In this document: positions 29,345-36,625 of the stretch, piece after piece
How the letters are laid out: each line of letters opens with the position of its first letter
Position numbering within the stretch: the stretch's first letter is position 1
Origin: Rhodanobacter sp. 7MK24
GTDB taxonomy: Bacteria; Pseudomonadota; Gammaproteobacteria; Xanthomonadales; Rhodanobacteraceae
DNA length: 64,000 bases
NCBI RefSeq assembly: GCF_014842995.1
Contig: NZ_JACYXL010000001.1
Location: forward strand, 435,183 to 499,182
Direction: 5' to 3'
Translations under genes and position numbers: made by a program
The notes under the pieces: generated by a model
Database searches by the model: none
What the model saw: the letters and a program-made list of their open reading frames with translations, nothing else
What the model was told of the DNA's origin: nothing

Positions 29345-29812
29345 TCACGATTGTGCTGCCGTAGCGGCGACGGATGGGTACGGCCCGATGGCGGACCAGT
29401 GCAACAGGGCTGCGCATGCGGCCAGGTTGATCGGCCAACGGGCCCCGGTCGCGTGGACATGGATGGGCAGGCGCGGCAGATCGAACGCCATGCCGGCAGC
29501 GAGAGTCAGCCGCCGCGTTAACGCGGCGAAAGTCAGTGCGTCGGCGCGGCCCCCCCGGCGGCGATGGCTGACGAAGTCGCCACCCACGGTGTGGCGCATG
29601 CCGTTGCCCATGCAAAACGACCAGGCCACGGCCCGGGTGACCCGTGCTGCGCCGGTGGCGGCAGCGCCCTGCGTGTGTCGTGCCATCGACAGGGCGATGA
29701 CGGCTACCGAAAGCGCACCGAACGCCGCGATGACAATGCGGCGCGGGAGTCGGCTGCGGATGGATCGTTCGTGCACGCGGCTGCCCTGTTCGTTGGGAGG
29801 TGCAGTCAGCAT
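29345..29812 (-). CDS. Hypothetical small protein with one membrane segment
   Basis: I do not recognise this 155-residue product. A hydrophobic helix (IVIAAFGALSVAVIALSMA) lies near residues 27-45, and the remainder is rich in Ala, Arg and Gly. Third codon positions are strongly GC-biased like those of real neighbours, which supports coding. It ends 17 bases before the serine hydrolase start, so it would be co-transcribed with it. The ribosome site is poor, and a GTG start at 29776 is an alternative. Confidence 0.5.
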   Translation of the reverse strand: MLTAPPNEQGSRVHERSIRSRLPRRIVIAAFGALSVAVIALSMARHTQGAAATGAARVTRAVAWSFCMGNGMRHTVGGDFVSHRRRGGRADALTFAALTRRLTLAAGMAFDLPRLPIHVHATGARWPINLAACAALLHWSAIGPYPSVAATAAQS

Positions 29813-29932
29813 GCAAGGGCGAGCGTCGGGCTTCGTCCGAGGCGGCGGAACCGTACGGCAGCGCGGTTTCCGGAGGTGCGATCCGGCTGGTTCGCACCCG
29901 TCAGGCGCCGGCCGGATGCAGCGAACAGGCTC

Positions 29933-30394
29933 TTAGTGGTGCGCCACAGGCTTGTAGTTGCCGCCCACGGTGCGGGCGGCGATGTTGAGCCGGTTCCAGG
30001 TGTTGATCATCCCGATCAGCAGCACCAGGTCGACCACGGCAGCCTCTTCGAAGTGCTGGCGCACCCGCTCGTAGAGCGCATCGGACACCGACTCGTGCGA
30101 GGGCAGCTCGGTGAGCTCCTCGGCGAGCGCCAGGGCGGCCTGTTCGCTTTCGCTGTACAGCGCGGTCTCGCGCCAGGCCGACAGCAGGTACAGCCGCTGC
30201 TCGGTTTCGCCGGCGGCGCGGGCGTCCTTGCTGTGCATGTCCAGGCAGAACGCACAGCCATTGATCTGCGAGCAGCGCATCAGCACCAGTTCGACCAGCT
30301 TGCCGTCCAGGTGGCCGCGTCCGCGGATTTCCTGGCCGAGCTGGATCAGCGGCTGCATGGTGGCGTAGTGGCGTTGGATGGAGAAACGGCTCAT
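29933..30394 (-). CDS. Carboxymuconolactone decarboxylase-family protein, partner of the ECF41 sigma factor
   Basis: This 153-residue alkylhydroperoxidase-like protein has E35 (KLVELVLMRCSQ), C47 and C50 with H54 (GCAFCLDMH). These are the residues used by AhpD-type enzymes for thiol redox chemistry. An AAGGAA ribosome site precedes the ATG at 30394. It lies 47 bases downstream of, and in the same direction as, an ECF41-type sigma factor. In that group the sigma gene is characteristically next to a gene of this family that it controls. The in-vivo substrate is unknown. Confidence 0.88.
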   Translation of the reverse strand: MSRFSIQRHYATMQPLIQLGQEIRGRGHLDGKLVELVLMRCSQINGCAFCLDMHSKDARAAGETEQRLYLLSAWRETALYSESEQAALALAEELTELPSHESVSDALYERVRQHFEEAAVVDLVLLIGMINTWNRLNIAARTVGGNYKPVAHH

Positions 30395-30441
30395 GAGGGA
30401 ATTCCTTCGACAGTTGGGGAACGACGGCCCGAGCAGGCCGT

Positions 30442-31359
30442 TCATTGCAAGGACGCGTCGGCCGGCGGATTCGTTACCGTCGCCGCCAGCCGTGCGAGCT
30501 TGCCTGGATGGCGCAGCGCGTGGATGGCGGTGATATGCTCGCCGTCGCCTTCGACCCAGATGGCGGTGGTCAGCGTGCCGCCGGACCAGGCCAGCAGGGC
30601 TGGTGCCCCGTTGAGCGTGAGCATGCTGTAGCGCAGCGGTTGCAGGCGGGTGTTGTGGGCGATCTGCAGATACAGCCGCGCCAGTCGCTCGGCGCCGTGC
30701 AGCGGGTGCAGGGTAGCGGCGACCACGCCGCCGCCGTCGCTCACATGTACGGCATCTTCGGCGAAGAGTGCCTGCAGCGATTCCAGCGTGGGTTGTTGCA
30801 TGGCGGCTACGAAGCGTTGCAGCAGGCGCTGCTGGGCTCGGGCATCCACGCTGAAGCGCGGGCGATCCTCGCGCAGGCGCGCCTTGGCGCGATGCACGCG
30901 CTGGCGGCAGGTGTTCTCGGTTATGCCAAGGATGGACGCCGCCTCGGCGTGGCTGTAATCGAATACTTCGTTGAGCAAAAAGGCGGCGCGTTCGTCCGGT
31001 CCCAGCCGTTCCAGCAAGGTGAGGAAGGACAGCGTAAGGGTCTGGTTGCGCTCCAGCAGCGCTTCGGGAGTTTCGGCGACGGGCTGTGCATCCTCGTCCA
31101 CCAGCGGTTCGGGCAGCCACGGGCCCGGGTAATGCGCGCGTTCGGTCTTCGCGCGGCGCAGGCGATCCAGCGCCAGGCGCGTGGTTACCGAGACCAGCCA
31201 GGCTTCCGGATCGTCCAGCGCGGCGGTGTCCTGGGCGTGCCAGCGCAGCCAGGCGTCGTGCAGCACGTCCTCGGCATCAGCGGGCGCGCCGAGCATGCGG
31301 TAGGCCAGCCCGAACAGGCGTTGGCGGTGCTGCTGGAACAGGGCGGTTTGCGTATCCAC
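30442..31359 (-). CDS. ECF41-type RNA polymerase sigma factor with C-terminal SnoaL-like regulatory domain
   Basis: The 305-residue protein carries sigma region 2 (about residues 6-75, RLFGLAYRMLGAPADAEDVLHDAWLRW) and region 4 (about 115-170, LGPDERAAFLLNEVFDYSHAEAASIL), then a C-terminal extension of about 120 residues. Three ECF41 hallmarks are present: WLPEP in the linker (residues 81-85), DGGG in the extension (208-211) and an NPDKL-like HPGKL near the end. The extension replaces an anti-sigma factor in this group. A GTG at 31359 with AAGGAGA 5-6 bases upstream is preferred to the ATG at 31401. A candidate ECF41 promoter lies just upstream. Confidence 0.92.
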   Translation of the reverse strand: MDTQTALFQQHRQRLFGLAYRMLGAPADAEDVLHDAWLRWHAQDTAALDDPEAWLVSVTTRLALDRLRRAKTERAHYPGPWLPEPLVDEDAQPVAETPEALLERNQTLTLSFLTLLERLGPDERAAFLLNEVFDYSHAEAASILGITENTCRQRVHRAKARLREDRPRFSVDARAQQRLLQRFVAAMQQPTLESLQALFAEDAVHVSDGGGVVAATLHPLHGAERLARLYLQIAHNTRLQPLRYSMLTLNGAPALLAWSGGTLTTAIWVEGDGEHITAIHALRHPGKLARLAATVTNPPADASLQ

Positions 31360-31388
31360 GGTGGTCTCCTTGAAGGGATCGCAGCAAG

Positions 31389-31415
31389 GACGCGCAGACA
31401 CGCGCTGGCGTTACA
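31389..31415 (-). promoter_or_regulatory. Candidate ECF41-dependent autoregulatory promoter
   Basis: On the minus strand TGTAACG (31415-31409) and CGTC (31392-31389) are separated by exactly 16 bases. The ECF41 consensus reported for this group is TGTCACA-N16-CGTC, so the -35 matches 5 of 7 bases and the -10 is perfect. The site lies in the 59-base gap between lpxO and the sigma gene, with a leader of about 22-30 bases before the GTG. Confidence 0.6.
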
Positions 31416-31418
31416 GCC

Positions 31419-32357
31419 TCAGCGCACGAACGGCCACGGCGCGCAGACGATCAGCCACGCCAGCACCAGCATGCCCAGGTATTTCAGCGTGCGGAACAGC
31501 TTGGGATGCTTCCTCTTGAACGCGCGGTTGCGCTCGCGGTTGCGCTGGTTGAGTGCGAACACGCGGTTGACGAAGCCGGTTTTCTCCTCCGGCGATTCGG
31601 TATTCGGGGAAGCGGTGATCTTGCCCATGAAGGCCCCCACGCGGTGATTGATCGCGTCCATCCAGCGCGTGCGCAGCGGGCGCTCCACATCGGCGAACAG
31701 GATCACGCGGGTCTGGTCGGTCTTGTTCTCCACCCAGTGCACGTAGGTCTCGTCGAACACCACGTCCTTGCCATCGCCCCACGCGTGTTCCTCGCCATCG
31801 ACGAAGATGCGGCAGTCGCGCGAGTTCGGCGTGATCAGGCCCAAGTGGTAGCGCAGCGAGCCGGCGAACGGATCGCGATGCGGATTGAGCCGGCTGTTGG
31901 GCGCCAGCGTGGCGAACATCGCCGCCTTGATGCTGGGGATGGATTTCAGCAGCGCCACGGTCTTCGGGCACAAGGCTTCGGCCGAGGCCAGCGGCTCGCC
32001 GTACCACTTCAGGTAGAAGCGCTTCCAGCCCTGTTTGAAGAAGCTGTTGAAGCTGGCGTCGTTGCCACTATGCGCCGCGCGGATGTGACCCTCGTCGAAC
32101 AGCGACAGCGCCTCTTCGCGGATGGCTTGCCAATTGGCCTGCAGGAGATCGAGCTGGGGAAAGCCGCGGCGGTCGAGGATGGGTCGCGCTGGTACTGCGG
32201 AAAACGCGTACATCAGCAGGTTGTAGGGCGCGAAGATCGCCGAGTGGTCCACCAACTGGCGGTCGAAGCGCAGCCGCACGCGCCCGCGTAGATGCACCAG
32301 CAGCACGCACAGCACGAACAGCAGGATCAGGATCAGCAGGACGAGGCGCGGGGTCAT
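31419..32357 (-). CDS. lpxO: Lipid A 2-hydroxylase-like aspartyl/asparaginyl beta-hydroxylase (LpxO)
   Basis: The 312-residue protein has an N-terminal membrane helix (LVLLILILLFVLCVLLVHL), a 2-oxoglutarate/Fe(II) dioxygenase domain and a C-terminal membrane helix (LGMLVLAWLIVCAPW). Metal and cosubstrate residues lie in LNPHRDPFAGSLRYHLGL and DETYVHWVENKTDQTRVIL. LpxO adds a 2-OH to the secondary myristate of lipid A. The ATG at 32357 is preferred; a GTG at 32381 would add 8 residues, and neither has a clear ribosome site. Confidence 0.9.
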   Translation of the reverse strand: MTPRLVLLILILLFVLCVLLVHLRGRVRLRFDRQLVDHSAIFAPYNLLMYAFSAVPARPILDRRGFPQLDLLQANWQAIREEALSLFDEGHIRAAHSGNDASFNSFFKQGWKRFYLKWYGEPLASAEALCPKTVALLKSIPSIKAAMFATLAPNSRLNPHRDPFAGSLRYHLGLITPNSRDCRIFVDGEEHAWGDGKDVVFDETYVHWVENKTDQTRVILFADVERPLRTRWMDAINHRVGAFMGKITASPNTESPEEKTGFVNRVFALNQRNRERNRAFKRKHPKLFRTLKYLGMLVLAWLIVCAPWPFVR

Positions 32358-32422
32358 CGGTTCGAAGGGAGTGGGCGACACGCCATTCTACCGCCCCGTC
32401 GTGAATGACGCCGGTTGCCGGC

Positions 32423-33208
32423 CTAGTGCGCCAGTACGCGCAAGGGCGCGCTGCCGGGTTGGTAGCCTTGCGCCAGCGCGCGTTGCACATAGGCCACTGC
32501 GCGGCGCACGGCGCTGCGTGGCGATTGCCCCTTCGCCAGCTCGGCGGCCACCGCCGAGGCCAGCGTGCAGCCTGTGCCGTGGGCCTCCAGCTTCAGTCGC
32601 AGGTGACGCAGTTCCATCACGCCGCGCGCGTCGAAGTAGCGGTCCACCACGTCGCGGCCGCTGCCGTGGCCGCCCTTGAGCAGCACGCTCTTGGCGCCCA
32701 GTTCGCGCAACTCGTTGCCGGCACGCGTGCAGTCCTTCGCGCTGCGGATCGGATAGCCGAGCAGCGCCTCGGCCTCGGGCAGGTTGGGCGTCAGCACGTC
32801 GGCCAGCGGGATCAGCTTGTTCACCAGCACCGCGATGGCGCCTTCATCGAGCAGGCGCGCGCCGCTGGTGGCGATCATTACCGGATCGACCACCAGCCAC
32901 GCCGGCTTGCGCAACGCCATCTCGCGCGCCACCAGCCGCACGATGGCCGCGCTGCCCAGCATGCCGGTCTTCACGGCGCCGATGGGGAAGTCGTCGAATA
33001 CCGCGGCGATCTGGCTGCGGATGTGCGCCAGCGGTACCGGATGCACGGCGGCCACCCCGCGCGTGTTCTGCGAGGTGATCGCGGCAATGGCCGACAAGCC
33101 GTGCACGCCGCGCGCATGGAAGGTCTTCAGGTCGGCCTGGATACCCGCGCCACCGCCGGAGTCGGAGCCAGCGATGGTGAGGGCGATGGGAGGCATGGCA
33201 TGGGGCAT
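32423..33208 (-). CDS. thiD: Bifunctional hydroxymethylpyrimidine kinase / phosphomethylpyrimidine kinase
   Basis: This 261-residue ribokinase-fold enzyme phosphorylates HMP and HMP-P in thiamine biosynthesis. Characteristic blocks are ALTIAGSDSGGGAGIQADLKTF, VVDPVMIATSG, LTPNLPEAEALLG and the anion-hole segment HGTGCTLASAVAAELAKG. The second ATG at 33196 is equally plausible. No other thi genes lie nearby. The gap to its right holds the repeats that flank the GIY-YIG cassette. Confidence 0.95.
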   Translation of the reverse strand: MPHAMPPIALTIAGSDSGGGAGIQADLKTFHARGVHGLSAIAAITSQNTRGVAAVHPVPLAHIRSQIAAVFDDFPIGAVKTGMLGSAAIVRLVAREMALRKPAWLVVDPVMIATSGARLLDEGAIAVLVNKLIPLADVLTPNLPEAEALLGYPIRSAKDCTRAGNELRELGAKSVLLKGGHGSGRDVVDRYFDARGVMELRHLRLKLEAHGTGCTLASAVAAELAKGQSPRSAVRRAVAYVQRALAQGYQPGSAPLRVLAH

Positions 33209-33264
33209 ATGGGTGAATGTGGCGTCAGGTGATGGCTGCGACCAGGCATGTGGTGTGGTCGCTG

Positions 33265-33291
33265 CTGGATTCCGGGCTGCGCCGGAATGAC
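33265..33291. repeat. Isolated family C end sequence
   Basis: CTGGATTCCGGGCTGCGCCG followed by GAATGAC is the reverse-complement form of the family C end. It lies 34 bases left of the cassette at 33326-33686 and faces its left end, so the two form an inverted pair of their own. Confidence 0.75.
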
Positions 33292-33325
33292 GATCAAAAG
33301 CAGAGCACTGGCGGATTTCGTGCTC

Positions 33326-33686
33326 GTCATTCCGGCGCAGGCCAGAATCCAGTTAGAGCAACGTCGGATAAAGGTCACGCCATCCGGGATTCTCGCCTTC
33401 GATCAGCCTCGACTTCCAGGCGCGCTTCCATTCTTTGAGTTGTTTCTCACGGAGAATGCCGGACTCCATCGTTTCATGTAGCTCATACCAGACCAGATCG
33501 TGGACGTGATGGTGCGATGTGGAGCTCCGGACGGCTTCGTTGCGATGTTGCCAGATGCGGCCGACCAGGTTGCTGGTGACACCGATGTACAAGGTGCCAT
33601 TCCGTCGGCAGGCAAGCATGTACACGCAGGGCTGTCGCCAATCCATGGCGTGGTTTCCACTGGATGCCGGCCTGCGCCGGCATGAC
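33326..33686. mobile_element. 361-bp GIY-YIG nuclease cassette bounded by 27-bp inverted repeats
   Basis: The left end (33326-33352) begins GTCATTCCGGCGCAGGCC. The right end (33660-33686), read in reverse complement, begins GTCATGCCGGCGCAGGCC. Over 27 bases they agree at 24 positions. A single nuclease gene fills the interior: its stop codon directly abuts the left repeat and its ATG lies 14 bases from the right repeat. The same end sequence bounds the non-coding family C elements at 21919-22065 and 43498-43645. The layout is that of a minimal mobile cassette. No target-site duplication is evident. Confidence 0.65.
33353..33646 (-). CDS. Small GIY-YIG nuclease
   Basis: The 97-residue single-domain protein has the GIY-YIG core: VYMLACRRNGTLYIGVTSNLVGRIWQH with the two motif strands, the catalytic arginine and a following histidine. 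The conserved glutamate lies in SGILREKQLKEWKRAWK. All catalytic positions seem intact. Related stand-alone proteins (UPF0213/YhbQ-like) are nucleases of uncertain role. Here the gene is tightly enclosed by inverted repeats, which suggests that it moves with, or acts on, those repeats. No ribosome site is evident, and only 14 bases separate the ATG from the repeat. Confidence 0.9.
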   Translation of the reverse strand: MDWRQPCVYMLACRRNGTLYIGVTSNLVGRIWQHRNEAVRSSTSHHHVHDLVWYELHETMESGILREKQLKEWKRAWKSRLIEGENPGWRDLYPTLL

Positions 33687-33697
33687 GATCAAGAGCT

Positions 33698-35077
33698 CTA
33701 CAACGCCTCCGAAGCGAAATCCGCCAGCCGCGAGCGTTCGCCGCGCCGCAGGGTGACGTGCGCCGAATGCTCCCACTGCTTGAAGCGGTCCACCGCGTAG
33801 GTGAGGCCGGAGGTGGTTTCCGTGAGGTAGGGCGTGTCGATCTGCTCCACATTGCCCAGGCACACGATCTTGGTGCCGGGGCCGGCGCGGGTGATCAGGG
33901 TCTTCATCTGTTTGGGCGTGAGGTTCTGCGCCTCGTCGATGATCAGGTAGCGCGACAGGAAGGTGCGTCCGCGCATGAAGTTGAGCGAGCGGATCTTGAT
34001 GCGCGAGGCGAGCAGGTCGTTAGTGGCCTGGCGGCCCCAGCTGCCGCCTTCCTCGGGGTTGGCGAGCACCTCGAGGTTGTCGGTGAGCGCACCCATCCAC
34101 GGCGTCATCTTTTCTTCCTCAGTGCCGGGAAGGAAGCCGATGTCCTCGCCCACGCTCACCGTGGCGCGGGTCATGATGATCTCGCGATAGCGCTGCTGGT
34201 CCATCACCTGTGCCAGGCCTGCCGCGAGCGCGAGCAGGGTCTTGCCGGTGCCGGCGGTACCGAGCAGGGTGACGAAATCCACGTCCGGATCCATCAACAC
34301 GTTGAGCGCGAAGTTCTGTTCGCGGTTGCGTGCGGCGATGCCCCAGACATGGTGGTTGGCATGGCTGTGGTCGTCCATCAGCGCGAGCGTGGCTTTGTCT
34401 TCGTCCAGCTTGAGCACGCGCAGCTCCACGCCGCCTTCGCCGGGCAGGTACAGGCACTGGTTGGGATACCAGTCCTCGTCTTCGCGGCGTGAAAGCTTGT
34501 AGTAGGTGCGGCCGCGCTCGTTCCACGACTCCACTTCCGGGTGCGCGTCCCAGAAGTTCTCGGGCAGCGCGGTGGAGCCGGTGTAGAGCAGGGCGAAGTC
34601 GTCCAGCGCGCGGTCGTTCTCGTAGTCCTCCGCGTCGATGCCGTAGATCTTCGCCTTGATGCGGAGGTTGATGTCCTTGCTGACCAGGATCACCGAGCGC
34701 TCGGGGTTCTGGTCGCGCAACTCGATCACCGCGGCGAGGATCAGGTTGTCCGCCTTGCCGTGGTTGGCGGTGGTGCGCTGCTGGAAATACAACCGGCCCA
34801 CCGCGGCACCGCGCTTGAGATTGACGCCCTGCGGATTGGCCAGCTCCAGCCCGTTGCTGATGCCGTGGCCGTTGCCACGCACGATCAGTTCGTTGAGGAA
34901 GCGGCTGACCTGGCGGCCGTTGCGCGAAACTTCCGAGCCGCCTTTCTTCTTCTCGTCCAGCTCCTCCAGCACCGTCATCGGGATGAACACGTCGTGTTCC
35001 TCGAAGCGGAACAACGAGGTGGGATCGTGCAGCAGCACGTTGGTGTCCAGAACGTAGATGCGCTTGCTTGCGGTCAT
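33698..35077 (-). CDS. PIN-PhoH fusion ATPase (PhoH2 type)
   Basis: The 459-residue protein has an N-terminal PIN ribonuclease domain (RIYVLDTNVLLHDP, with D11; then E38/E39 and SKDINLRIKAKIYGI) and a C-terminal PhoH ATPase domain. In the latter, Walker A is LGTAGTGKTLLALAAG (around residue 270) and Walker B is RYLIIDEAQNLTPKQM. PhoH2 proteins are RNA helicase-RNases, in some bacteria part of toxin-antitoxin pairs. No small antitoxin gene is visible upstream. Only 11 bases separate its stop from the family C cassette. Confidence 0.92.
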   Translation of the reverse strand: MTASKRIYVLDTNVLLHDPTSLFRFEEHDVFIPMTVLEELDEKKKGGSEVSRNGRQVSRFLNELIVRGNGHGISNGLELANPQGVNLKRGAAVGRLYFQQRTTANHGKADNLILAAVIELRDQNPERSVILVSKDINLRIKAKIYGIDAEDYENDRALDDFALLYTGSTALPENFWDAHPEVESWNERGRTYYKLSRREDEDWYPNQCLYLPGEGGVELRVLKLDEDKATLALMDDHSHANHHVWGIAARNREQNFALNVLMDPDVDFVTLLGTAGTGKTLLALAAGLAQVMDQQRYREIIMTRATVSVGEDIGFLPGTEEEKMTPWMGALTDNLEVLANPEEGGSWGRQATNDLLASRIKIRSLNFMRGRTFLSRYLIIDEAQNLTPKQMKTLITRAGPGTKIVCLGNVEQIDTPYLTETTSGLTYAVDRFKQWEHSAHVTLRRGERSRLADFASEAL

Positions 35078-35159
35078 GCGGCAGGAACCTCGCGTGGGAC
35101 GAGACGAAGGGAGCGCGGCATCGCGGATGCCGCGGGGAGGATGGCTTGAAGTGGCGCGG

Positions 35160-35621
35160 TCACTTGGCGGGAATGGCGTCGAGCACGGCCTGCGCGTGGC
35201 CTGGCACCTTCACGCCCAGCCACTCGGCGGCGAGCTTGCCGTCCGGGTCGATGAGGAAGGTGCTGCGCACGATGCCCATGTGGCGCTTGCCGTAGAGCAC
35301 CTTCTCGTGGATCACGTCGAAGGCCTTGCACCAGGTTTCGTCCGCGTCGGATACCAGCGGGAACGGCAGTTCCTGCTTCGTAGCGAAGTTGGCGTGGGAC
35401 TTCACCGAATCGCGCGAGATACCGATGACTTCGGCGTTGCGCTTCTTGAACTTCGCGTACAGGTCGCGGAAGTCCTTGGCTTCGTTGGTGCAGCCGGGGG
35501 TGGCATCCTTGGGGTAGAAATACACCACGATCCATTGGCCCTTGAGGTCGGCGAGTTTCAGCGTGCTGCCGTCGCCGGTGGTGCCGCTCAGGGCGGGGGC
35601 CTTCTTTCCGATGTCTGGCAT
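35160..35621 (-). CDS. bcp: Thioredoxin-dependent thiol peroxidase (Bcp/PrxQ)
   Basis: The 153-residue peroxiredoxin reduces hydroperoxides. The active-site region is YFYPKDATPGCTNEAKDFRDLY, with the peroxidatic cysteine in PGCT. The resolving cysteine normally found five residues later is replaced (TNEAK), so it is a 1-Cys-like or atypical member; C97-type ADETWCKAF is the other cysteine. GGAGAG precedes the ATG at 35621. The frame is open for 99 more codons upstream, but that part crosses the inverted-repeat element. Confidence 0.92.
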   Translation of the reverse strand: MPDIGKKAPALSGTTGDGSTLKLADLKGQWIVVYFYPKDATPGCTNEAKDFRDLYAKFKKRNAEVIGISRDSVKSHANFATKQELPFPLVSDADETWCKAFDVIHEKVLYGKRHMGIVRSTFLIDPDGKLAAEWLGVKVPGHAQAVLDAIPAK

Positions 35622-35728
35622 GGTCTCTCCGGAAACCCGGTGGGGTTTCGCTGCTGTGCGTGGAGAGACTAGCGCGATGAATGTTACGGATGACAGCCTT
35701 GTCAGGCGGTCATCGGCGGAGCATCCTG

Positions 35729-35983
35729 AGAGTCTGTTTGCGCGCCCGGCATTGCTTGCCTTGCCGCGGCCGTCAGGTGGCATCGCATGGCGCAGCGCCT
35801 GCCTGGTCAATCCGCGTGCTGCCGGGTGGCCGCCGGGGCAGGGCAATCCGAAGGGTCCGTCTGTTTGCCCGCATCCCTGCGTCACTGCTCGTTCCTGGAC
35901 TGACGTGCGCTCACCCATTCTTCCTTTGGTCCGCGCGCAGGCGGATCCCGGCGCGGGCCATGCGGAGAGCGCAAACAGACTCT
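35729..35983. mobile_element. Candidate 255-bp miniature element with perfect 15-bp terminal inverted repeats
   Basis: AGAGTCTGTTTGCGC (35729-35743) and its exact reverse complement GCGCAAACAGACTCT (35969-35983) bound the region. An internal GTCTGTTTGCCCGC resembles the end sequence again. The right terminus coincides with the gcvR stop codon (TAG at 35982-35984). No protein is convincingly encoded inside. Together with the bcp leader it accounts for the 360-base gap between bcp and gcvR. Target duplication is not evident, so the mobile nature is inferred from the inverted ends only. Confidence 0.55.
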
Positions 35984-36542
35984 AGAACTTCACCGGATCC
36001 ATGATCGCATCCAGGTTCAGCCCGTCGCACAGTTCCAGGAAGTCGTCGCGCAAGGCGGCGATGTGCACGTCGGCCGGAATGCCAATCGTGAATTGCGCCT
36101 GGAACATCTCCGCGCCGGTCTGCATCGCGAGGTAACGGGTGGAGTGCAACTGTTCCACGCTGATGCCCTGCTGGCTGAAGAACTCCACGATTCGCGCCAC
36201 GATGCCGGGGCGGTCGGCGGAGATGATCTCCACCATGTACGGCAGCAAGTGCGAATTGGGTTCGCGCGGCGTGGTGCGGTAGTGGGCGAGGCGCAGGTTC
36301 TCGTCGCGAGCCAGCTTGTTCAGGGCGGTTTCGAGCTTGGCCAGCGCGTCCCAGGCGCCGTTGGCCAGCAGCATGATCGACACTTCGTTGCCTATCGTGG
36401 CCACACGCGACTCGGCCAGGCTGCAGCCGGCGTCGGCGATGCGGCGGGTCAGTGCGGTGAGTGGCGAATGGGCGGCCGAGGTCAGTGCGTGGATCAGCAG
36501 CTGATTGTCGCTGCCCGAACGGGCGTGGGGCGTCGATTTCAA
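35982..36542 (-). CDS. gcvR: Glycine cleavage system transcriptional repressor-like ACT protein
   Basis: The 186-residue protein has two ACT domains: residues about 15-85 (LLIHALTSAAHSPLTALTRRIADAGCSLAESR) and about 98-175 (YMVEIISADRPGIVARIVEFFSQQGISVEQL). This is the layout of GcvR, which binds glycine and restrains GcvA. It lies divergent to dapA with 83 bases between starts, the same arrangement seen in many gammaproteobacteria. Its stop falls in the terminal repeat of the neighbouring miniature element. Confidence 0.9.
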   Translation of the reverse strand: MKSTPHARSGSDNQLLIHALTSAAHSPLTALTRRIADAGCSLAESRVATIGNEVSIMLLANGAWDALAKLETALNKLARDENLRLAHYRTTPREPNSHLLPYMVEIISADRPGIVARIVEFFSQQGISVEQLHSTRYLAMQTGAEMFQAQFTIGIPADVHIAALRDDFLELCDGLNLDAIMDPVKF

Positions 36543-36625
36543 TGGAGTGGCCTGTGCCGGAACCCGCGCGGCGCGGGAATCGCGCCAGCCAGCTTACTTG
36601 CCGCTCCTGCAAGCCCGCAAGTAAC

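Noticed and set aside
35622-35918. Extension of bcp through the gap towards gcvR
   Set aside because: It has no conservation-like features, crosses the inverted-repeat element, and the ATG at 35621 has a good ribosome site.
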